The notes: generated from the letters alone by a model not told the origin. 64,000 bases of DNA from Schizophyllum amplum (GCA_007026445.1 VDMD01000036.1:1-64000); one strand, 5' to 3'. Positions 22,619 to 35,511 are shown, counted from the first letter of the stretch. Numbers and translations are program-made.

Positions 22619-22990
22619 GACGAGCGCTATGCGGCCCCGAAACCGCCGGAAGCCTGCGCGGGATTGCCCCGCGAGGAGCTTGATGCGAGGTAAGTGCACC
22701 AGTTGTCCTGCTTATAGAACCCCCGCCGACCTCGCTGACCCCCCTCGAACCTATATCCCCGACTCATACTGACGGTGTTCCAGACGTTCTTATTCTGGAC
22801 TGCAACTCGTCGCCGGAGGCCTGCGTGTGATTGCCCTGCGGGGAACTGTATGCGATGTAAGCACCCCCTTGACCGACCGACCGACCCCCCACCCGCTGCC
22901 TTGAATCTATAATCCAGGAAGCGGACTGACATTCATATAGACAACTCATTCGCAACCCCCGAGCCGCCGGAGGCGAGCGTACTGTTGCCC
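22619..22990 (+). repeat. Exon-like repeat modules, group 1 (three units)
   Basis: Units aligned at 22643, 22810 and 22964 (periods about 167 and 154 bp). Each has a GC-rich block reading P-P-E-A-C-x-x-L-P-C-G-E-L-like peptide: KPPEACAGLPREELDAR, SSPEACV then stop then LPCGELYAM, and EPPEASVLLPCGG then stop. The first two run straight into a GTAAG donor-like site (22691, 22857). The segments between start at the donor and end in TTCCAG and ATCCAG, like introns of about 60-95 bp. Units 2 and 3 have in-frame stops, so this group reads as a decayed exon array. Related modules resume at 25011 after a minisatellite insertion. Confidence 0.5.
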
Positions 22991-24990
22991 TGCGGGGGAT
23001 AATGGACGATGATTGTGAAAGGTACGCCCGTCGAGGAGGTGCTCAAAGAGCCCGTCGGGGAGGCGCTCAAAGAGCCCGTCGAGGAGGCCCGTCGAGGAGG
23101 TGCTCGAGGTGCTCGAGAGGAGGCGCTCGTGGTGCTCGACGAGGTGGTCGCGAGGAGGTGCTCGCCAGCATCGTCGCGAGAGCGAGTGCATCGGGACGAG
23201 GAGAGTGCTTGAGGAGCTTGTTGGATCGGGCCGAGGCGCAGGTCCCCTATACGGCCGACGACGACGAGGGTGCAGGCCGAGCGAGCTCGACGAGCCCGTC
23301 AAGGAGGCCCGTCGAGGAGGTGCTCAAAGAGCCCGTCGAGGGAGTGCTCAAAGAGCTCGTCGCCCCTCCACCAGCATCATCGAGGAGGTGCTCGACGAGC
23401 CCGTCGAGGAGGTAGGTGCTCACAGAGCCCGTCGAGGAAACGCTCAAAGAGCCCGTCGAGGAAACGCTCAAAGAGCCCGTCGAGGAGGTAGGTGCTCAAA
23501 GAGCCCATCGAGGAGGTGCTCGACGAGCCCGTCGGGGAGGTGCTCGACGAGCCCGTCGGGGAGTCGCTCGAGATGAGGTGCTCGAGGGAGAGGCGGTGGA
23601 GGACCGAGAGGACCGAGAGAGAGCGATTGGGACGAGATGGGGCGAGAGGATCGGGAGCCGGGCAGGCAGGCTCGTGGATCGCGAGGAGAGGCGTTGGAGG
23701 AGGATCGAGAGGACCGGGACGCGGCATTGAAGGGGTCGGGCCGTGGCGCGCTCGAGAGGAGCAGGAGCAGCAGGCAGAGGTGCTCGGGAGGAGCAGCATC
23801 GCCAGGAGGAGCGGGCCGAGGAGACCGCCGAGGAGGCGCTCGGTAGGCGCCCATCTCGGCAGGAGCACGCCAGGAGGAGGCGCTCGTGGATGGCGCTGGA
23901 GGAGCACGCCAGGAGGCGGCGCACGCCGAAGGCGCTCGAGAGCGAGTGGAGAGTGTATCGGGGGCGAGAGGAGGCGGAGGTGCTCGAGAGAAGCGGGTAG
24001 AGAGGAGCGGGCGAGACGGGGAGGTGCTCGAGAGGCGCTGGAGTAGGCGCTCGTGGAGCAGGCCGAGGAGACCCATCTCGTCGCAGGCCTAGGATGGCGC
24101 CCATCCGATCGTCGCAGGAGGAGGCGCTCGTGGATGGCAATCGAGAGGAGCACGCCGAGGATGGCCCATCTCGTCGTACGCCTCGGATGGCGCTCGGTAG
24201 GACGACGAGACGCTCGAGAGCGAGCAGGGGCGAGACAGGAGGAGCACACCGAGGAGACCCATCTCGTCGCTGGAGGAGGCGAGCACGCCAGGAGGCGCTC
24301 GAGAGCGAGCAGGGGCGAGACGGGAGGCGGCGTGGAGCGAGAGGAGACGGGGGAGGGGGTCGAGAGCGAGAGGGACACGCCTCGGATGACGCGGGAGAGC
24401 GAGCCGCTGGAGGAGGCGCATCTCGTCGCAGGTCGGGGAGGCGCCCCTCTCGTCGCACGTCGCCGAAGAGGCGCTCGGTAGGACGACGAGCACGCCAGGA
24501 GCACGCCTCAAATGGCCCATCTCGTCGCAAGCAGAGGTGCTCGAAAGGACGACGAGACGCTCGAGAGCGAGCAGGGGCGAGACGGGAAGAGCACGCCAGG
24601 TCGATGGCGCATGAGGAGCACGCCGCTGATGGCGCTCGGTGGGAGCACCGCCAGGAGGAGACCCATCTCATCACCACACCTCGGATGGCGCCCATCTCGT
24701 TGCAGGCCTCGGATGACGCCCATCTCGCCCCTTCGCAGCCAGAGGCGCTCGAAAGGAGGAGCACGCCAGGAGGAGGCGCTCGTGGATGGCGCCCATCTCG
24801 TCGTACGCCGCCGAGGATGGCGCCCATCTCGCCTCTTCGCAGGCCGCCGATGGTGGCACATCTCGCACGCTGATGGCCCCTCTCGTCGCAAGCTAATTGC
24901 GCTCGTGGGGGACTGGCAGGCCAGGGAGCACGCCAGGAGGAGGCGCTCGAGGTGGAGCGGCACCCGCTCGTTCGTCCAATCTCCACTGAT
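22991..24990 (+). repeat. Purine-rich degenerate minisatellite, about 2 kb
   Basis: The plus strand is built from variants of GTCGAGGAGGTGCTCAAAGA and later GAGGAGGCGCTCGTGGATGG and GCGCCCATCTCGTCG. Unit lengths drift from 24 to about 45 bp. Very long open frames on both strands, up to about 500 codons on minus, encode only repeated Ser/Arg/Pro or Glu/Arg peptides that follow the repeats. It separates the two groups of exon-like modules. Confidence 0.85.
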
Positions 24991-25010
24991 ACACGTGCAC
25001 CGAACCCCAG

Positions 25011-25746
25011 GTCTTTTCATCGGGGGTATATAGATACGACCTCCACGTACCCCCAAGGTGTTGCGGGCGTGCGCCATGCAACGCGACAGGGGAATTATCG
25101 CCAATTTCCGAGCACGGTACGCCCGCTTTCGATTTCTCGATACTGTGCTCCTAATCGTGCATCAACGTCAGATTATCGATCCATATCATGGTCTATATGA
25201 CCTCACTGGAGCCCTAGAAGCGTTGCGGGGGTGCCCCACTCCGCTCGTCGGGGAACCTGCCACGAATGTAAGCCCTCACGTAAGCCCTCCTCCCCTCTAT
25301 TTACCAATGTTTTGCCATTAAACGTGCACCGATCCAGGGTTTTTTTTTCGTTGGGGGATGTACATACGACCTACCCACGACCCCCAAAAGCGTTGCGGAC
25401 GTGCTACGAAGCGTGTCACGGGCGAAGGTTGCTCTCGCAACGGCAGGTAAGCCCTCCCCTTGTTGATTGGATTGCTGCTGAAGAATATGATCCAACCCCA
25501 GGTTATCAATACAGATTATGGTCTATATGACCTCCCTGTAGCCCATGACGAGTCGCGGGCGTGCTTCACACCGCTCTTCGGGGGACCTTTGACCCTGCCA
25601 CCAAAGGTAAGCCCCTTCCCACATATTTATCGAAAATTCGTTGATAAACGTGCACCGATCCCAGGCCTTTGTTGCTTCGGGGTGCACATACGGCCTATAC
25701 TTACCCGCCGAGGCCTTGCGCGCACGCCCCCCCGTTGAAGGACGGG
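25011..25746 (+). other. Exon-like repeat modules, group 2 (five units), possible gene of unknown family
   Basis: Putative exons 25011-25116, 25172-25267, 25338-25446, 25502-25606 and one from 25665 are separated by 55, 70, 55 and 58 bp. Each gap starts GTACG or GTAAGC and ends CAG, the local intron style. Read from the first base after CAG, all five are open. They share a peptide pattern (A/V)F..SG..YDL..P..ALRAC....G, for example GVYRYDLHVPPRCCGRAPC, YHGLYDLTGALEALRGC, GGCTYDLPTTPKSVADV, DYGLYDLPVAHDESRAC and GCTYGLYLPAEALRARPP. Two exons are one base off a multiple of three, so the joined frame breaks as written, either from decay or from alternative sites. No family is recognised. Confidence 0.4.
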
Positions 25747-26660
25747 GTAATTATTGTCGGACAGCATTCGCGGCGATCACGACTTACAATGGCGCTGACC
25801 CACGGCGGCGAGTACGACTAACGACTGCGTCGACACGTCTTGACGGTGTACCTCGCCAACGCGTCCTGCGGACTTGACCAACAGCAACCTTGCAGGCGCG
25901 TTCTGGGCGCCTCGGTCACCGACGCCGGGGACACGGCTTGGTGTGCGGTACGTCGCTCTCACCCTCTATCTTCACGTTCGACAAGTGTCCGTGGTTCTTC
26001 GTCCTCACGACGCCCTTCTCGTATACACGCCCTTCTCGTATATACGCTGACTAATTTGCAGACACATCTCTGTGCTCGTCGCGGCAGACGGCGGCGGGGA
26101 CTTGTTGGATATCGCGGTGCGTGGGCGCATCATTTTATGCTGACCACCATCTGACTCATGCGTAGATAACGGCCCAAGCTACCAACAACGAATCCCTCTC
26201 ACCCACGCCTCACGCATGCTACAAGTCGACGTCACGCTGGACGTTTGACTCGGCGCTGGACGTTTGACTCGGCGCCGCGCTGGTCGTGCAAGTCGGCGTC
26301 TGGCACGCCGTGAAGGTGGGCATTGGCGTGCTCGCCCACGTTTTACGGTGAGTATGCCTTTGATTATCACACGCGGGGGACTTGCTGACTGTTCGGTTGC
26401 TCCCGCTGCGTCTCGCTCGTCCCCATCAGGTTCAAAGTGACGTGCCCGTCGAAAATTCCGTTGATTCCGACGGCGGTAACGAACGGCGCCGGCTCTCAGG
26501 TGAGTACGACGCTACCGTACGACTTGTGCATCGAGGCTGACGACGTCTGCAGGCCGCGCAGCGTGGAACATATGTTCGGCCCTTGTTGTCAACGCAGCCC
26601 ACTCGTCGCTGATGTTCCCTGGCTTCCTTGCCGTGCCGACGCCCTGCCCGCTTAACGCCT
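25747..26660 (+). other. Splice-site-rich continuation, possible decayed exons
   Basis: Downstream of the exon-like array, several intron-like segments follow on the plus strand. One starts GTACGTCG near 25946 and ends CTGACTAATTTGCAG. The next, 49 bp, starts GTGCGTGG and ends TGCGTAG. Another starts GTGAGTATG and ends CATCAG at 26429, and a further one starts GTGAGTACG. The intervening 50-140 bp blocks could be exons, but I cannot chain them in one frame. Small direct duplications (CGCTGGACGTTTGACTCGG twice near 26240-26275) are present. Confidence 0.3.
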
Positions 26661-29600
26661 TTCTGCCTTTATGCCTCCATCCACCGGTCGAAGCGGAGAC
26701 ATTTGTGGTTCCAACGTCAGAATTAATTCGAAATGACTGAATTCTCAGGATGTTCGCGCGAGAATCTAGAGGACGTTCTCGCTGCTATCGGGCGTGCGAG
26801 CGGAGACAGCGAGGTTCTCCCGTGGCGGTGGCGCGCAGCGCCGCCGCGTTCTCACTGGTCGCGCGTCATTCGCTGCTAACACTTTATGTGAGCTAACATG
26901 GCCGGTAGATTGCTCCAGCGGTCGCGTTCCTCTACGGTGAGTTTCCTGTCTTGAATCACACCTGAAGGTATCACCTTGTATAGTTTTACATGTCCCAGAC
27001 CCCTATTCCCCCATGTATTGTCTTTCTTCAATGTATAACGCTTTTATCAGCCAATTCAACCCGACAGAGATACTAACGGTGTTTCAGGCACTATAGACTA
27101 CTTTGTCGACCACTATCGTTAGCTTCCGGCGACGACCGGTGGTGACCGTGCGCCACGCCGATGCGCTGTCGCGCGTCGCACCTTGAGTTCGCGCCACCGC
27201 GTTCTTTGGTGCGCGCTCGCCTTCTATTGGTAAGTCCCTTGCTTGCTGAATGCGTCGAGGCAATGCCCACTGTGGAAATCCAGACACCGACGCCTACGCC
27301 CTCGCCCTTGAAGTCGGAGGGTGGAGATAATGGAGCTGAGACACATCGTCCAGTGAGTACAGAGTTGGGAGGAATGACGGGCGACGCGGAAGATGCACAC
27401 CGACGGTGTGTGAGCGTAGCATGAAGCGGGGAGCATGAAGCGAGAAGTCGGGAGCGTGCTTGAAGTCGCATTGATGCAGTGTAAGGTACGAGATCGCGGA
27501 CAAACGGCGAGCCTGTCTACGACTGACCTTGCTGTTGGCGAGTTTGGAAGGAGAGAATGAGTGCGGCCTCTCGCCTACGGCCCCCGCCGTCTCGGACGCC
27601 GAGGGACATCGCGACGCGGTGTCGAAAGACGCGAGAGATGTCGCAGTCGCGTGGGACGGCAAGCACTCACCCGAAAGCCCACCGCCCGCCACTCGCGCTC
27701 TCAACGCTGCGTGCAAAGTCTGAGTCGCGCGATGCTTCGTGTAGAGCAGAGCGACGGCGACGAGCCCCTATTTCCGCGAGAACGCTATCCCTACGTATCT
27801 AGATCAGTAGCATGTACTTTATAAGTAGAAGTAGACAGATCCAAGTATGCAATAGATGTGGTCTAATACCCCCACAATGTCAATGAGTGCCCCAACCGCC
27901 AATGAGTGAACGAACATGAGTGAGTGCGTTGACTACGTCGCGCGGCGCTCGCCGTGTCTGTCGCGGCACTCGCATCGTCTGTCTTGATGCCCAATTCGGT
28001 GAAGGGTCTGGTGATGATGAGAAGGGAGGACAAGGGAACGAGACGATGGGAGGAAAGCAAACATTGCGGTGGCACACTCAGGCACGGCAAATCGGTCCGG
28101 GAACCGCACCGCTGCGGCTGCATCAGCGATCGTGACTCGTCCTCGACCACGACGATCTCGACTTTCCTTGACCGTCGCCGCGAAGTCGCCACTGCCTTTC
28201 GAATCATCGTTGCCCAGCTCGCCGCCTTGCCCGCCGTGCCGTTGGCGCACCGTTCTGAGTATTCATTGCACCATTCGCGGTGCTGATGATGGCCCCGCGA
28301 GTCAGGCAAAGGCGTCGGGATTCGGGAAACGGTGATACCATGTTCATGGCACTCACATAAAGACTCATTTTACCGTGCGCGTGACTTCGGAGCATGGGAA
28401 GACTCGCGGCTTCCCTCCCAGGATGCCCTGTGACGATCAGGTGTGCAAGCAAGGTCGTGATAGCGTGGTATCACGTCCGGACGCAACATGTTCCATTTTC
28501 CCTTCCCCCTCGTCGTCAACATCGACAAGCGCGACCACCCGACGGCGAGCACATGTAGCTTGAGGTGAGTACCTCGTTCTCCGCATCACATCGTTATCGT
28601 TGCTCAAGCACGTCTAGTTCACCCACTCCAGCTCCTGCACGAACCTCAAGTCCCTCGACACATCTGTACCCCTACTCCCTCAAGCTCGTGCCATCAACGC
28701 TTCGCCTGCGCCTCATTTGCGCCCTCGCACTCTCAAGCACCCCTTCATGCCCTCAGCCATGGCTTCACACCCTTGCCCATGGCCTCGTTACCTCACCCTC
28801 ACCTACACTCGCGCCCGCAGTACCTCACTATGTGCCCTCTCCACCTTCAAGACTTCGCCCGCCCGACCCTAATATCTATATTTCGGAGCTCGAAATCAAC
28901 GCCAGTCAAAGATCTGTCCGAGCGCTCTAGCAAACATTTATGACGGGTTGGGATAGGCATGGACGGTCTACTGGGTTTTGGGGCAACCGGCAAGTGCGGC
29001 GGGCGGTGCGGAGCGTCGCCACCCACGGCGAAGAGGTACACGATGTGGTTGTTTTGCGGCTGACCACGACCGAAGGCCACGCATCGAGGCGGCGCGCAGC
29101 GCCACCACTCTCTTTGTGAGTTTTTTTTTGTTCACGGTATCTCCTCCTCACTGATGTTCTAGCTAGGGCACGGACATGTGGATGCCCGCGCGCTACAGGT
29201 AGGAGAGCGCGCTTCAAAAGCGGAATTGGTGACGCGCCAGGCAGTCGCGTGCTACTTGAGCGACAGGCGAGGAGGCAGGCGACGGGCAACGGTCGACGGG
29301 CGACATGACTCGGTGGGCGCCAGCTCGAGTCGGCAGGTGACACAATTTGACGGGCAACGGGTGATCGACTCGACAACAGGAGACTCGGTGCCTCGGCGGG
29401 CGCACTCGGCGGGCGCGCAGCTCGGCGACTCGGCAGGCAACACAATTGTTGATACGAACGGGCACCCACGGCGGGCGACACGAAGGGCGACTCGTTGACA
29501 CGACGGCGGCGCACACAACACGGCGAGGGTGGAGCGACTCGACGGGCGAGCGACTCGGCGGGCAACGACCTGGCAACGACACGACTGTCGACTCGACGGG

Positions 29601-30370
29601 CTCTTCGAGGCGGGCTCTTGAATGGGCTGTTCGACGGGCGACTCGGCGCGCGACACGGCAGGCGACTCGGTGATGGGCGACTCGGCGATGGGCGGCGGGT
29701 GCACATGAGTCGGCGATGGGCGAGTTGCATCGCCCCTCCCCTCCGACTGGCGCACATGACGGTAACGTAGACTTCTAGTAGAGATTACCTGTTGTCAGGG
29801 GAAAGTACTTAGTCTGTTTCTTATATTCGAATGCATTGAATAAAGTCATGTTGTGCTCAAAGGCCTTCACAAGGTTTTTTGTGACCCATTATGCAGGTCT
29901 CGTATATGCCCTAGGGCCACTTACTAGTATACACTTTTAGTACTTATCTCCTTCACTTTGCTAAATCAATGTTCTCTGGGCTTCATATTGTTTTGACTCT
30001 TTGCAGATTACCAACAGACATAGTGGACTGCTTCTCACTCAGCTGCCTGTTGCCTGTCTACTCCGAAGTAGAATTTGTCTGGACTCTGGAATGCTTTGGC
30101 CCAAACTCCGAGTCACCCAAAGTAGAATTCCCAAAACAGACAACCCAAAGCAGATTCCCGAATAAGGTTTCCCAATCAGGGAGGTTTCCCAAAATGGTTT
30201 CCGCATGTGGTAAACCAAAAATTGGACTGTCCCTGCATCACTGTGATCAGGTACACGATACTGTAAAGTACTAAGTACTTCGACTGTTGAAAGTTCCTAA
30301 CCCACCATCTGCCACGCAAAGCGCTGGCCCTCTCTAAAACAAGTCAGCTATTATGGGGCATCACACTGCA
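26661..30370. other. No recognisable gene, low-complexity patches
   Basis: About 3.7 kb without a defensible gene. The section 29170-29720 is degenerate CGGGCGACTCGGCGGGC repeat that opens long frames on both strands. The section 29760-30290 is AT-richer. It has a pyrimidine-rich 3' splice-like tract, and a 20-bp motif at 29945-29964 that is also present at 5780-5799. Short frames at 26.8-28.9 kb have no conserved features. Confidence 0.4.
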
Positions 30371-30379
30371 TGATCGCAA

Positions 30380-31087
30380 ATTCAAGAAATCTCTGATGCT
30401 TCGACACTTCGTTGAACTCGGGCGCGCTTCGTCTCGTCGAGCGCGGCAGCGCACTTCGTCTTGCGGGAGCGCGCTGCGTCACGTCGATCTCGGGAACGCA
30501 CCGTCCCGTCGACTTCGAGCTCAACCTCGGGAACGCTCTATATTGAAGGCGGAGCGCTTTGACCTCTAAGGCGGTCGCGCTCATCACATCGAACTTGGAG
30601 GCGCTTCGACCGCATTTCGACCTTATGCTCGAACTCGGGAGCGCTGCGTCGCCGTCGAACTGGGATGCGGGAGCGCTTCCTCCTGTCACGTCGGAAGCGG
30701 GGACGCTCCGTCACGTCGAGGGTGAGAGTGTTTTGTCTCGGCGAAGGCGAGACGTGCTTCGTCTCGTCTTCAAGCGCTGGGATCGCTTTGTCTCGTCTTC
30801 GAGCGCTGGGATCGCTTCGTCACGCCCAGTGCGGAGACGCGGGTCGTCTCGCTAAGGCAGGAGACTTCGCTTCGTCACGCCTCGGCGCACGTCTACCGTC
30901 TCGTGTAACTTGGTAGCACGCTTCGTCACGCAAATCTCGGAAGTGGGAGCGCTTCGTCGAACTCAAAAGCACCTCGACGGCTGGACCGCTTTGACTCCGG
31001 GGGCGCTCCGTGTCGTCGACCTCGACCTCGACCTCGGGATCGCTTCGAGATCGAAAGCGGTCGCGCTCCGTCACGCCGTCTTCGACC
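30380..31087 (+). repeat. GC-rich minisatellite field, left part
   Basis: Degenerate repeats on the theme GGGAGCGCTTCGTCTCGTCG with CTCGACCTCG spacers. The same theme continues at 38061-38955 and 39831-42170, so the retrotransposon and the 875-bp element are insertions in one field. No conserved coding frame is seen. Confidence 0.8.
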
Positions 31088-31596
31088 TGTGCCGACGAGA
31101 CTCGGAGCGACCACACAACAACAACAAACAACCAGAGAGGAACACCACACGTGATCGGCACGTGCAGGGCAACGGAGGGAGAGATAGGCGATCCCGACGG
31201 TGTCGACGGCGTAGAGCACAAATCGACAAGGGGCGAGCGTTGTGCAGGCTAGTCCCAATGACCAAGTTAGCATTCCCTTCTACCTAAAGGTATAGTAAGG
31301 CGCACCTAGTCCCAATGACCAAGAGGTCGAGATGGGGAACTAGGTGCTGGTACAGGGCTTATAGGTAAGAGGGAGGAGAAGCGAGTTCTAAGGCGTCAGG
31401 ATGGCGCGATATGATGCGATATAGTACAGAGGCAGAGGCGGACGAAAGGGGAAAGCCAAAGTGGGGAGCATGTGATAAGGGTTGGGTCCCGAGATAGCCG
31501 GTGGGTCTAGATGCGTAAACAGTCCAAAATAGGGGGAAAAGGAAAATGAAAAGGGACAAACAAGGGAAAATAAGGGTATACTGGCGCGTCGTGACA
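31088..31596 (-). repeat. 3' LTR of the chromovirus
   Basis: 509 bp, beginning and ending with the TG/CA dinucleotides, adjoining the polypurine tract. It contains a copy of the TATA box (31358-31363 in plus coordinates) and the self-priming sequence (31324-31333). Confidence 0.95.
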
Positions 31597-31610
31597 TTAC
31601 CCCCCTGCTA
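31597..31610 (-). promoter_or_regulatory. Polypurine tract
   Basis: On the element's sense strand the bases before the 3' LTR read AGCAGGGGGGTAA. A purine run directly against the LTR is the expected plus-strand primer site in reverse transcription. Confidence 0.8.
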
Positions 31611-31614
31611 AGAC

Positions 31615-34600
31615 TCATCGTCCTCGATGATCTGCGTTAAGGCCGTCCTCCCATCCGAGTTCCTGGGGTGGGGCATCCGTGAAGTTGACGATGGGCTGCC
31701 AGGGGAGGGATGCGAAGATGGATGCGTTGATTGCACGCGGGGCGCTCGGGTGCTTTTTGTGGAAAGCATTGAGTTTGCGCTTGGCGTTTGCCAGGTGAGC
31801 CGCGGGTTCCCAGCCGTTATGGCTCTCGTCGTAGCCCTTCCACTTGACGCGGTACTGGAGGACCTTGTTGCGTATACGGCTGTCAAGGATGTCCTCTACC
31901 TCGTATTCCTCCTCGCCTTCCACTTCCACCGGTTCGGGTGGCTGTGGAGTTTCGCCGTTGACATCGTTGCCCTTCCAGGGGGTTAACTTGTCGATGTGGA
32001 AGACATCGTGGATGCCCTTGTGATCGAGGGGAAGTTCGAGCCGGTATGCGAGATCTCCAACCTTCTCCTTGATCGAGAAGGGGCCAAGGTAGCGAGCACC
32101 GAGCTTGCGACTGGGAACCTTGATGTTCACGTTCTTCGCATTGAGCCAGACACGGTCACCCACTTCGAAGCGTAAGGGAGGGGCATCGCCGTGAGTATGC
32201 CGTTCCTGTTGGTGCTTCTTGGCGAGTTCCAAGGCGTGAACGGCATCCTCGCGGGCCTCTTTCAGGAGCTCGATGCGCTGGTTGGCGGGTGGGCTGCGGG
32301 ATTTGCTGCCGATGGGAATGTTGAAGAGCGGGAGGTACCCGTACATGATCTCGAAGGGGGAGGTACCGAGTGAGGAGTTGGGGTGCGAGTTGATGACAAA
32401 CTCGGCCGCGGGGAGGTGCTCATCCCAGTCGTCCTGCCGGTGGCTGACGAACATGCGCAGATACTTCTCCACCTCCTGGTTGGCACGCTCTGTCTGACCA
32501 TTCGTGGCGGGGTGGTAGGCAGTGGAGAAGTTGTACTCGATCCCAAGACGTTTGAGCAGGGCGCGCATCATGGCGGCGACGAACTGGGATCCACGGTCGC
32601 TGATGAAGCGGAGTGGGAGACCGTGGAGTCGGAAGATCTCGCGGTAGTAGAGGTCGGCGGCATCGCTGGCGGTGAGGTGGGTGTCGCAGGGAATGGCGTG
32701 AACCTGCTTGCTGAAGTGGTCCACGCAGACGAAGATGGCATTGTATCCGTGCGCCGTCGGGAGGTTTGTGATGAGATCCACCCCAACATGTTCCCAGGGG
32801 CCGGCCGGCACCTCAAGTGGATGGGTGCCCGTCTGCGGAGTGTGGTGATGCGCCTTGCGGCGTGCACAGGCGTCACAGCCAGCGACGTACTTCTCTACGA
32901 AGGAGCGCATGGTGGGCCACCAGAAGTGCGAGTCAACCAGCTGCAGAGTTCCATGAAGACCTGGGTGTCCAGCGGTGGGGAGGTCGTGGCACTGTTTGAC
33001 GACCTCACGTCGTAAGTCCTTGTCCGGCGGGATATAGACTCGGCCGCGGTAGTAGATCAGTCCGTTATCCTCTTCCCATTCAGCGAGTCCGTTTGTCAGC
33101 TGACGTGGCCCATTCTTGCGCAAGCTCTCCAGTCCTTCCAGGACTACTGCCTCACGTTCGCTGGCCTGGCGGATGCGATCTTCGAGCGGGTTGGCCACGA
33201 GCGTGTTGGCGGCGAGCTTGGCAAATCGCTCGGGTCCTAAGACAATCTGCTCGCGATTGTCGTCGTTGTCTGAGACACGATGGTGTGGCATGCGCGAGAG
33301 GGGGTCGGCCTGGGTGTTGGCAGCGCCAGGGCGGTGTACCATTCGGAAGTCGAAGCGGGAGAGCCATAGGGCCCAGCGAGCTTGCCGTCGGCTAAGGTCC
33401 TGTGCCGTGCGCCAATATTCAAGATTGGAGTGGTCGGTGACGATCTCGAAGGGCTGGGGGAGACCTTCTAGAAAGCCACGCCAATCTTTGAGGGCTTCAA
33501 TGATGGCGAGCATCTCGCGATCGTAGATCTCGTAGTTGCGCTCGGCCGGCTGCATGGATGCTGATCGGAATGCCACCGGGTGCCACAAATCGTCCTCCAA
33601 CTTCTGCATCAGGGCGCCCCCCGTAGCGTAGCCGGAGGCATCGACCTCGATGCGTGTAGGACGATCTGGATCCCAGAGTGCCAGTACGGGCGCGGAGATG
33701 AACGCGTCGCGTAGAGTCTCGAATGCTGTTCGTTGGGGTGCATCCCAATGCCATTTCACGTCCTTCTTGGTTAGGTCGTTGAGTGGGCGAGCGACCTTAG
33801 AGAAGTCCTTGATGAATCGACGGTAGAAGTTGGCGAAGCCTAAGAATCCGCGAAGATCACGCAGGTTCTTGGGAGACGGCCAGTCGCGTACTGCGGCAAC
33901 CTTGACAGGGTCCATGCGGACTTCGCCTTCCCGAATGACGAGACCCAGGTACTCGATCTCCTCGCGCTCGAATTCGCACTTTTCCGGGCGCAGGTATAGG
34001 TCGTGCTTCCGCAGCCGGTCGAGTACTTCACGGACTACGGTGCGGTGGTCCTCGAGCGTCTTGCTGAAGATGAGAATGTCGTCCAGGTAGACTGCGACCT
34101 TCCCTGCAGCGATTAAGTCGGAGAAGATGGAGTTCATGAGCGCCTGGAAGGTTGCCGGGGAGTTGGTGAGGCCAAAGAACATCACGAGGGGCTCGAAGAG
34201 TCCGCGGTTGGTAGAGAACGCGGCCTTCCACTCGTCACCAGTCTTGATGCGTACATTGTTGTATCCCCAGCGTACGTCAAACTTGGTGAAGTACTTGGCG
34301 CCTTGGAGGCGACTGACGATGTCGGCAACGAGGGGGAGTGGGTAGCGGTTCTTAACGGTGAACTCGTTCAGCTTGCGGTAGTCCTGAACGAAGCGGAGCT
34401 TGCCATCCTTCTTCTTGACGAAGAAGACCGGTGAAGACAGCGGGGATTTGGAGGGACGGATGTAGCCTTTACGAAGATTCTCCTCCAGGAAGCGATCGAG
34501 TTCTTCCTGTTCGTTGCGCGACATAGGGTAGATCTTGGTGCGCATCGTGGCGGGAGCACCGGGCACCAGATCAATAGCGTGGTCCCATGCTTTGTGGGCG

Positions 34601-35511
34601 GGCAGGCGTTCGGACTCGGTCTCGGAGAAGACGTGGGCGTAGTCGCGGTAGGCTTCTGGCACCATCTCCTCGAAGGTACGCTCTGGCTTGTCCTTGTTTG
34701 CGGCTTCAGCCAGCTGCTGAGAGTACGTGAATCCGGCGGCACACCAGACTTCCTCCTTGGAATCCTCCAAGACGCCTGCTCGAACCCAGGCGCGGCGTGT
34801 GGCGCGGTTCGCGCGGAGACGGCACAGCGGGGGTTCATCCTCCTCCTCTGGCATTGTAAATGGCAGAGGTGGGGAGGGCTCCGGGGTGGTGGCCGTGGCC
34901 GCGGAGTCCGGCACAGCGGAGGAAGGTGCGTCAGACATGGCCGCATGCGCAGAGTTGACTTGGGCCCGTAGGGCTGCGTCATCGCCAATATATTCGAGGA
35001 GGGCGCCGTGGGCTGGTTCGTCCGTAGGACCCGGGGGTGTGTCGTCTTCTTCAATCACCTCAACTGGCGGGGGGCGCGGCCGGGGAATCTGGAATTCACC
35101 CTTCCGCCAGTCGATGGAAGGATTTACTTGTCGAAGCCAGGGAAGTCCGAGAATAACGCTCTCTCCTCCTAGGTCGGTGATGAGAAAGTCGACATAGCCC
35201 GTCCAGCCGTCGAGGGACATGCGTAGGCGGGAGAAGTGTGTGATACTGCCAGCGGTATTCAGGGTTCCATCGATGTTGTAGACAGCAATGGGGTGGCGAA
35301 GGGGGAAGGAGCGGATGCGTAGGCGCTGGACGAACTTCCTATCCAGGAAGGGCGACGTGGCACCAGAGTCAATCATGGCCGCGATATCCGTACTGCGATT
35401 GAGTCCACCGAGCGTCACTCTGATGCGGAAATGAGATGAAGAAGGATCTATTTCGCGCGAGGAATACAGAGTCGTGACGTAAGTGGAATCATAAGCGGAG
35501 GTGGAGTGCAT
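31615..35511 (-). CDS. pol: Pol polyprotein of Ty3/gypsy chromovirus (PR-RT-RH-IN-chromodomain)
   Basis: 1298 residues from the first ATG; the frame is open for at least 15 more codons upstream. Domains in order: aspartic protease with DSGATSPF (about 48-55); reverse transcriptase (about 360-530) with [21 protein letters not shown] and the YLDD active site at about 475-478; RNase H (about 620-740, [22 protein letters not shown]); integrase zinc region with GH...CDAC (about 842-882). The integrase core triad is Asp912, Asp972 and Glu1008, exactly D,D35E. A GPF-type motif follows (about 1143). The chromodomain is at about 1201-1250 ([28 protein letters not shown]), which targets insertion to marked chromatin. 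No internal stop. Pol is in the -1 frame relative to the nucleocapsid frame that ends just upstream. Confidence 0.97.
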   Translation of the reverse strand: MHSTSAYDSTYVTTLYSSREIDPSSSHFRIRVTLGGLNRSTDIAAMIDSGATSPFLDRKFVQRLRIRSFPLRHPIAVYNIDGTLNTAGSITHFSRLRMSLDGWTGYVDFLITDLGGESVILGLPWLRQVNPSIDWRKGEFQIPRPRPPPVEVIEEDDTPPGPTDEPAHGALLEYIGDDAALRAQVNSAHAAMSDAPSSAVPDSAATATTPEPSPPLPFTMPEEEDEPPLCRLRANRATRRAWVRAGVLEDSKEEVWCAAGFTYSQQLAEAANKDKPERTFEEMVPEAYRDYAHVFSETESERLPAHKAWDHAIDLVPGAPATMRTKIYPMSRNEQEELDRFLEENLRKGYIRPSKSPLSSPVFFVKKKDGKLRFVQDYRKLNEFTVKNRYPLPLVADIVSRLQGAKYFTKFDVRWGYNNVRIKTGDEWKAAFSTNRGLFEPLVMFFGLTNSPATFQALMNSIFSDLIAAGKVAVYLDDILIFSKTLEDHRTVVREVLDRLRKHDLYLRPEKCEFEREEIEYLGLVIREGEVRMDPVKVAAVRDWPSPKNLRDLRGFLGFANFYRRFIKDFSKVARPLNDLTKKDVKWHWDAPQRTAFETLRDAFISAPVLALWDPDRPTRIEVDASGYATGGALMQKLEDDLWHPVAFRSASMQPAERNYEIYDREMLAIIEALKDWRGFLEGLPQPFEIVTDHSNLEYWRTAQDLSRRQARWALWLSRFDFRMVHRPGAANTQADPLSRMPHHRVSDNDDNREQIVLGPERFAKLAANTLVANPLEDRIRQASEREAVVLEGLESLRKNGPRQLTNGLAEWEEDNGLIYYRGRVYIPPDKDLRREVVKQCHDLPTAGHPGLHGTLQLVDSHFWWPTMRSFVEKYVAGCDACARRKAHHHTPQTGTHPLEVPAGPWEHVGVDLITNLPTAHGYNAIFVCVDHFSKQVHAIPCDTHLTASDAADLYYREIFRLHGLPLRFISDRGSQFVAAMMRALLKRLGIEYNFSTAYHPATNGQTERANQEVEKYLRMFVSHRQDDWDEHLPAAEFVINSHPNSSLGTSPFEIMYGYLPLFNIPIGSKSRSPPANQRIELLKEAREDAVHALELAKKHQQERHTHGDAPPLRFEVGDRVWLNAKNVNIKVPSRKLGARYLGPFSIKEKVGDLAYRLELPLDHKGIHDVFHIDKLTPWKGNDVNGETPQPPEPVEVEGEEEYEVEDILDSRIRNKVLQYRVKWKGYDESHNGWEPAAHLANAKRKLNAFHKKHPSAPRAINASIFASLPWQPIVNFTDAPPQELGWEDGLNADHRGR

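Noticed and set aside
23496..24986. Open frame of about 496 codons on the minus strand
   Set aside because: It lies wholly inside purine/pyrimidine-asymmetric minisatellite, several frames on both strands are open at once, and the peptide is Ser/Arg/Pro repeat tracking the DNA unit.
28927..29757. Long Arg/Ser/Pro-rich frame on the minus strand
   Set aside because: Product of degenerate CGGGCGACTCGG repeats, with other frames open in parallel.
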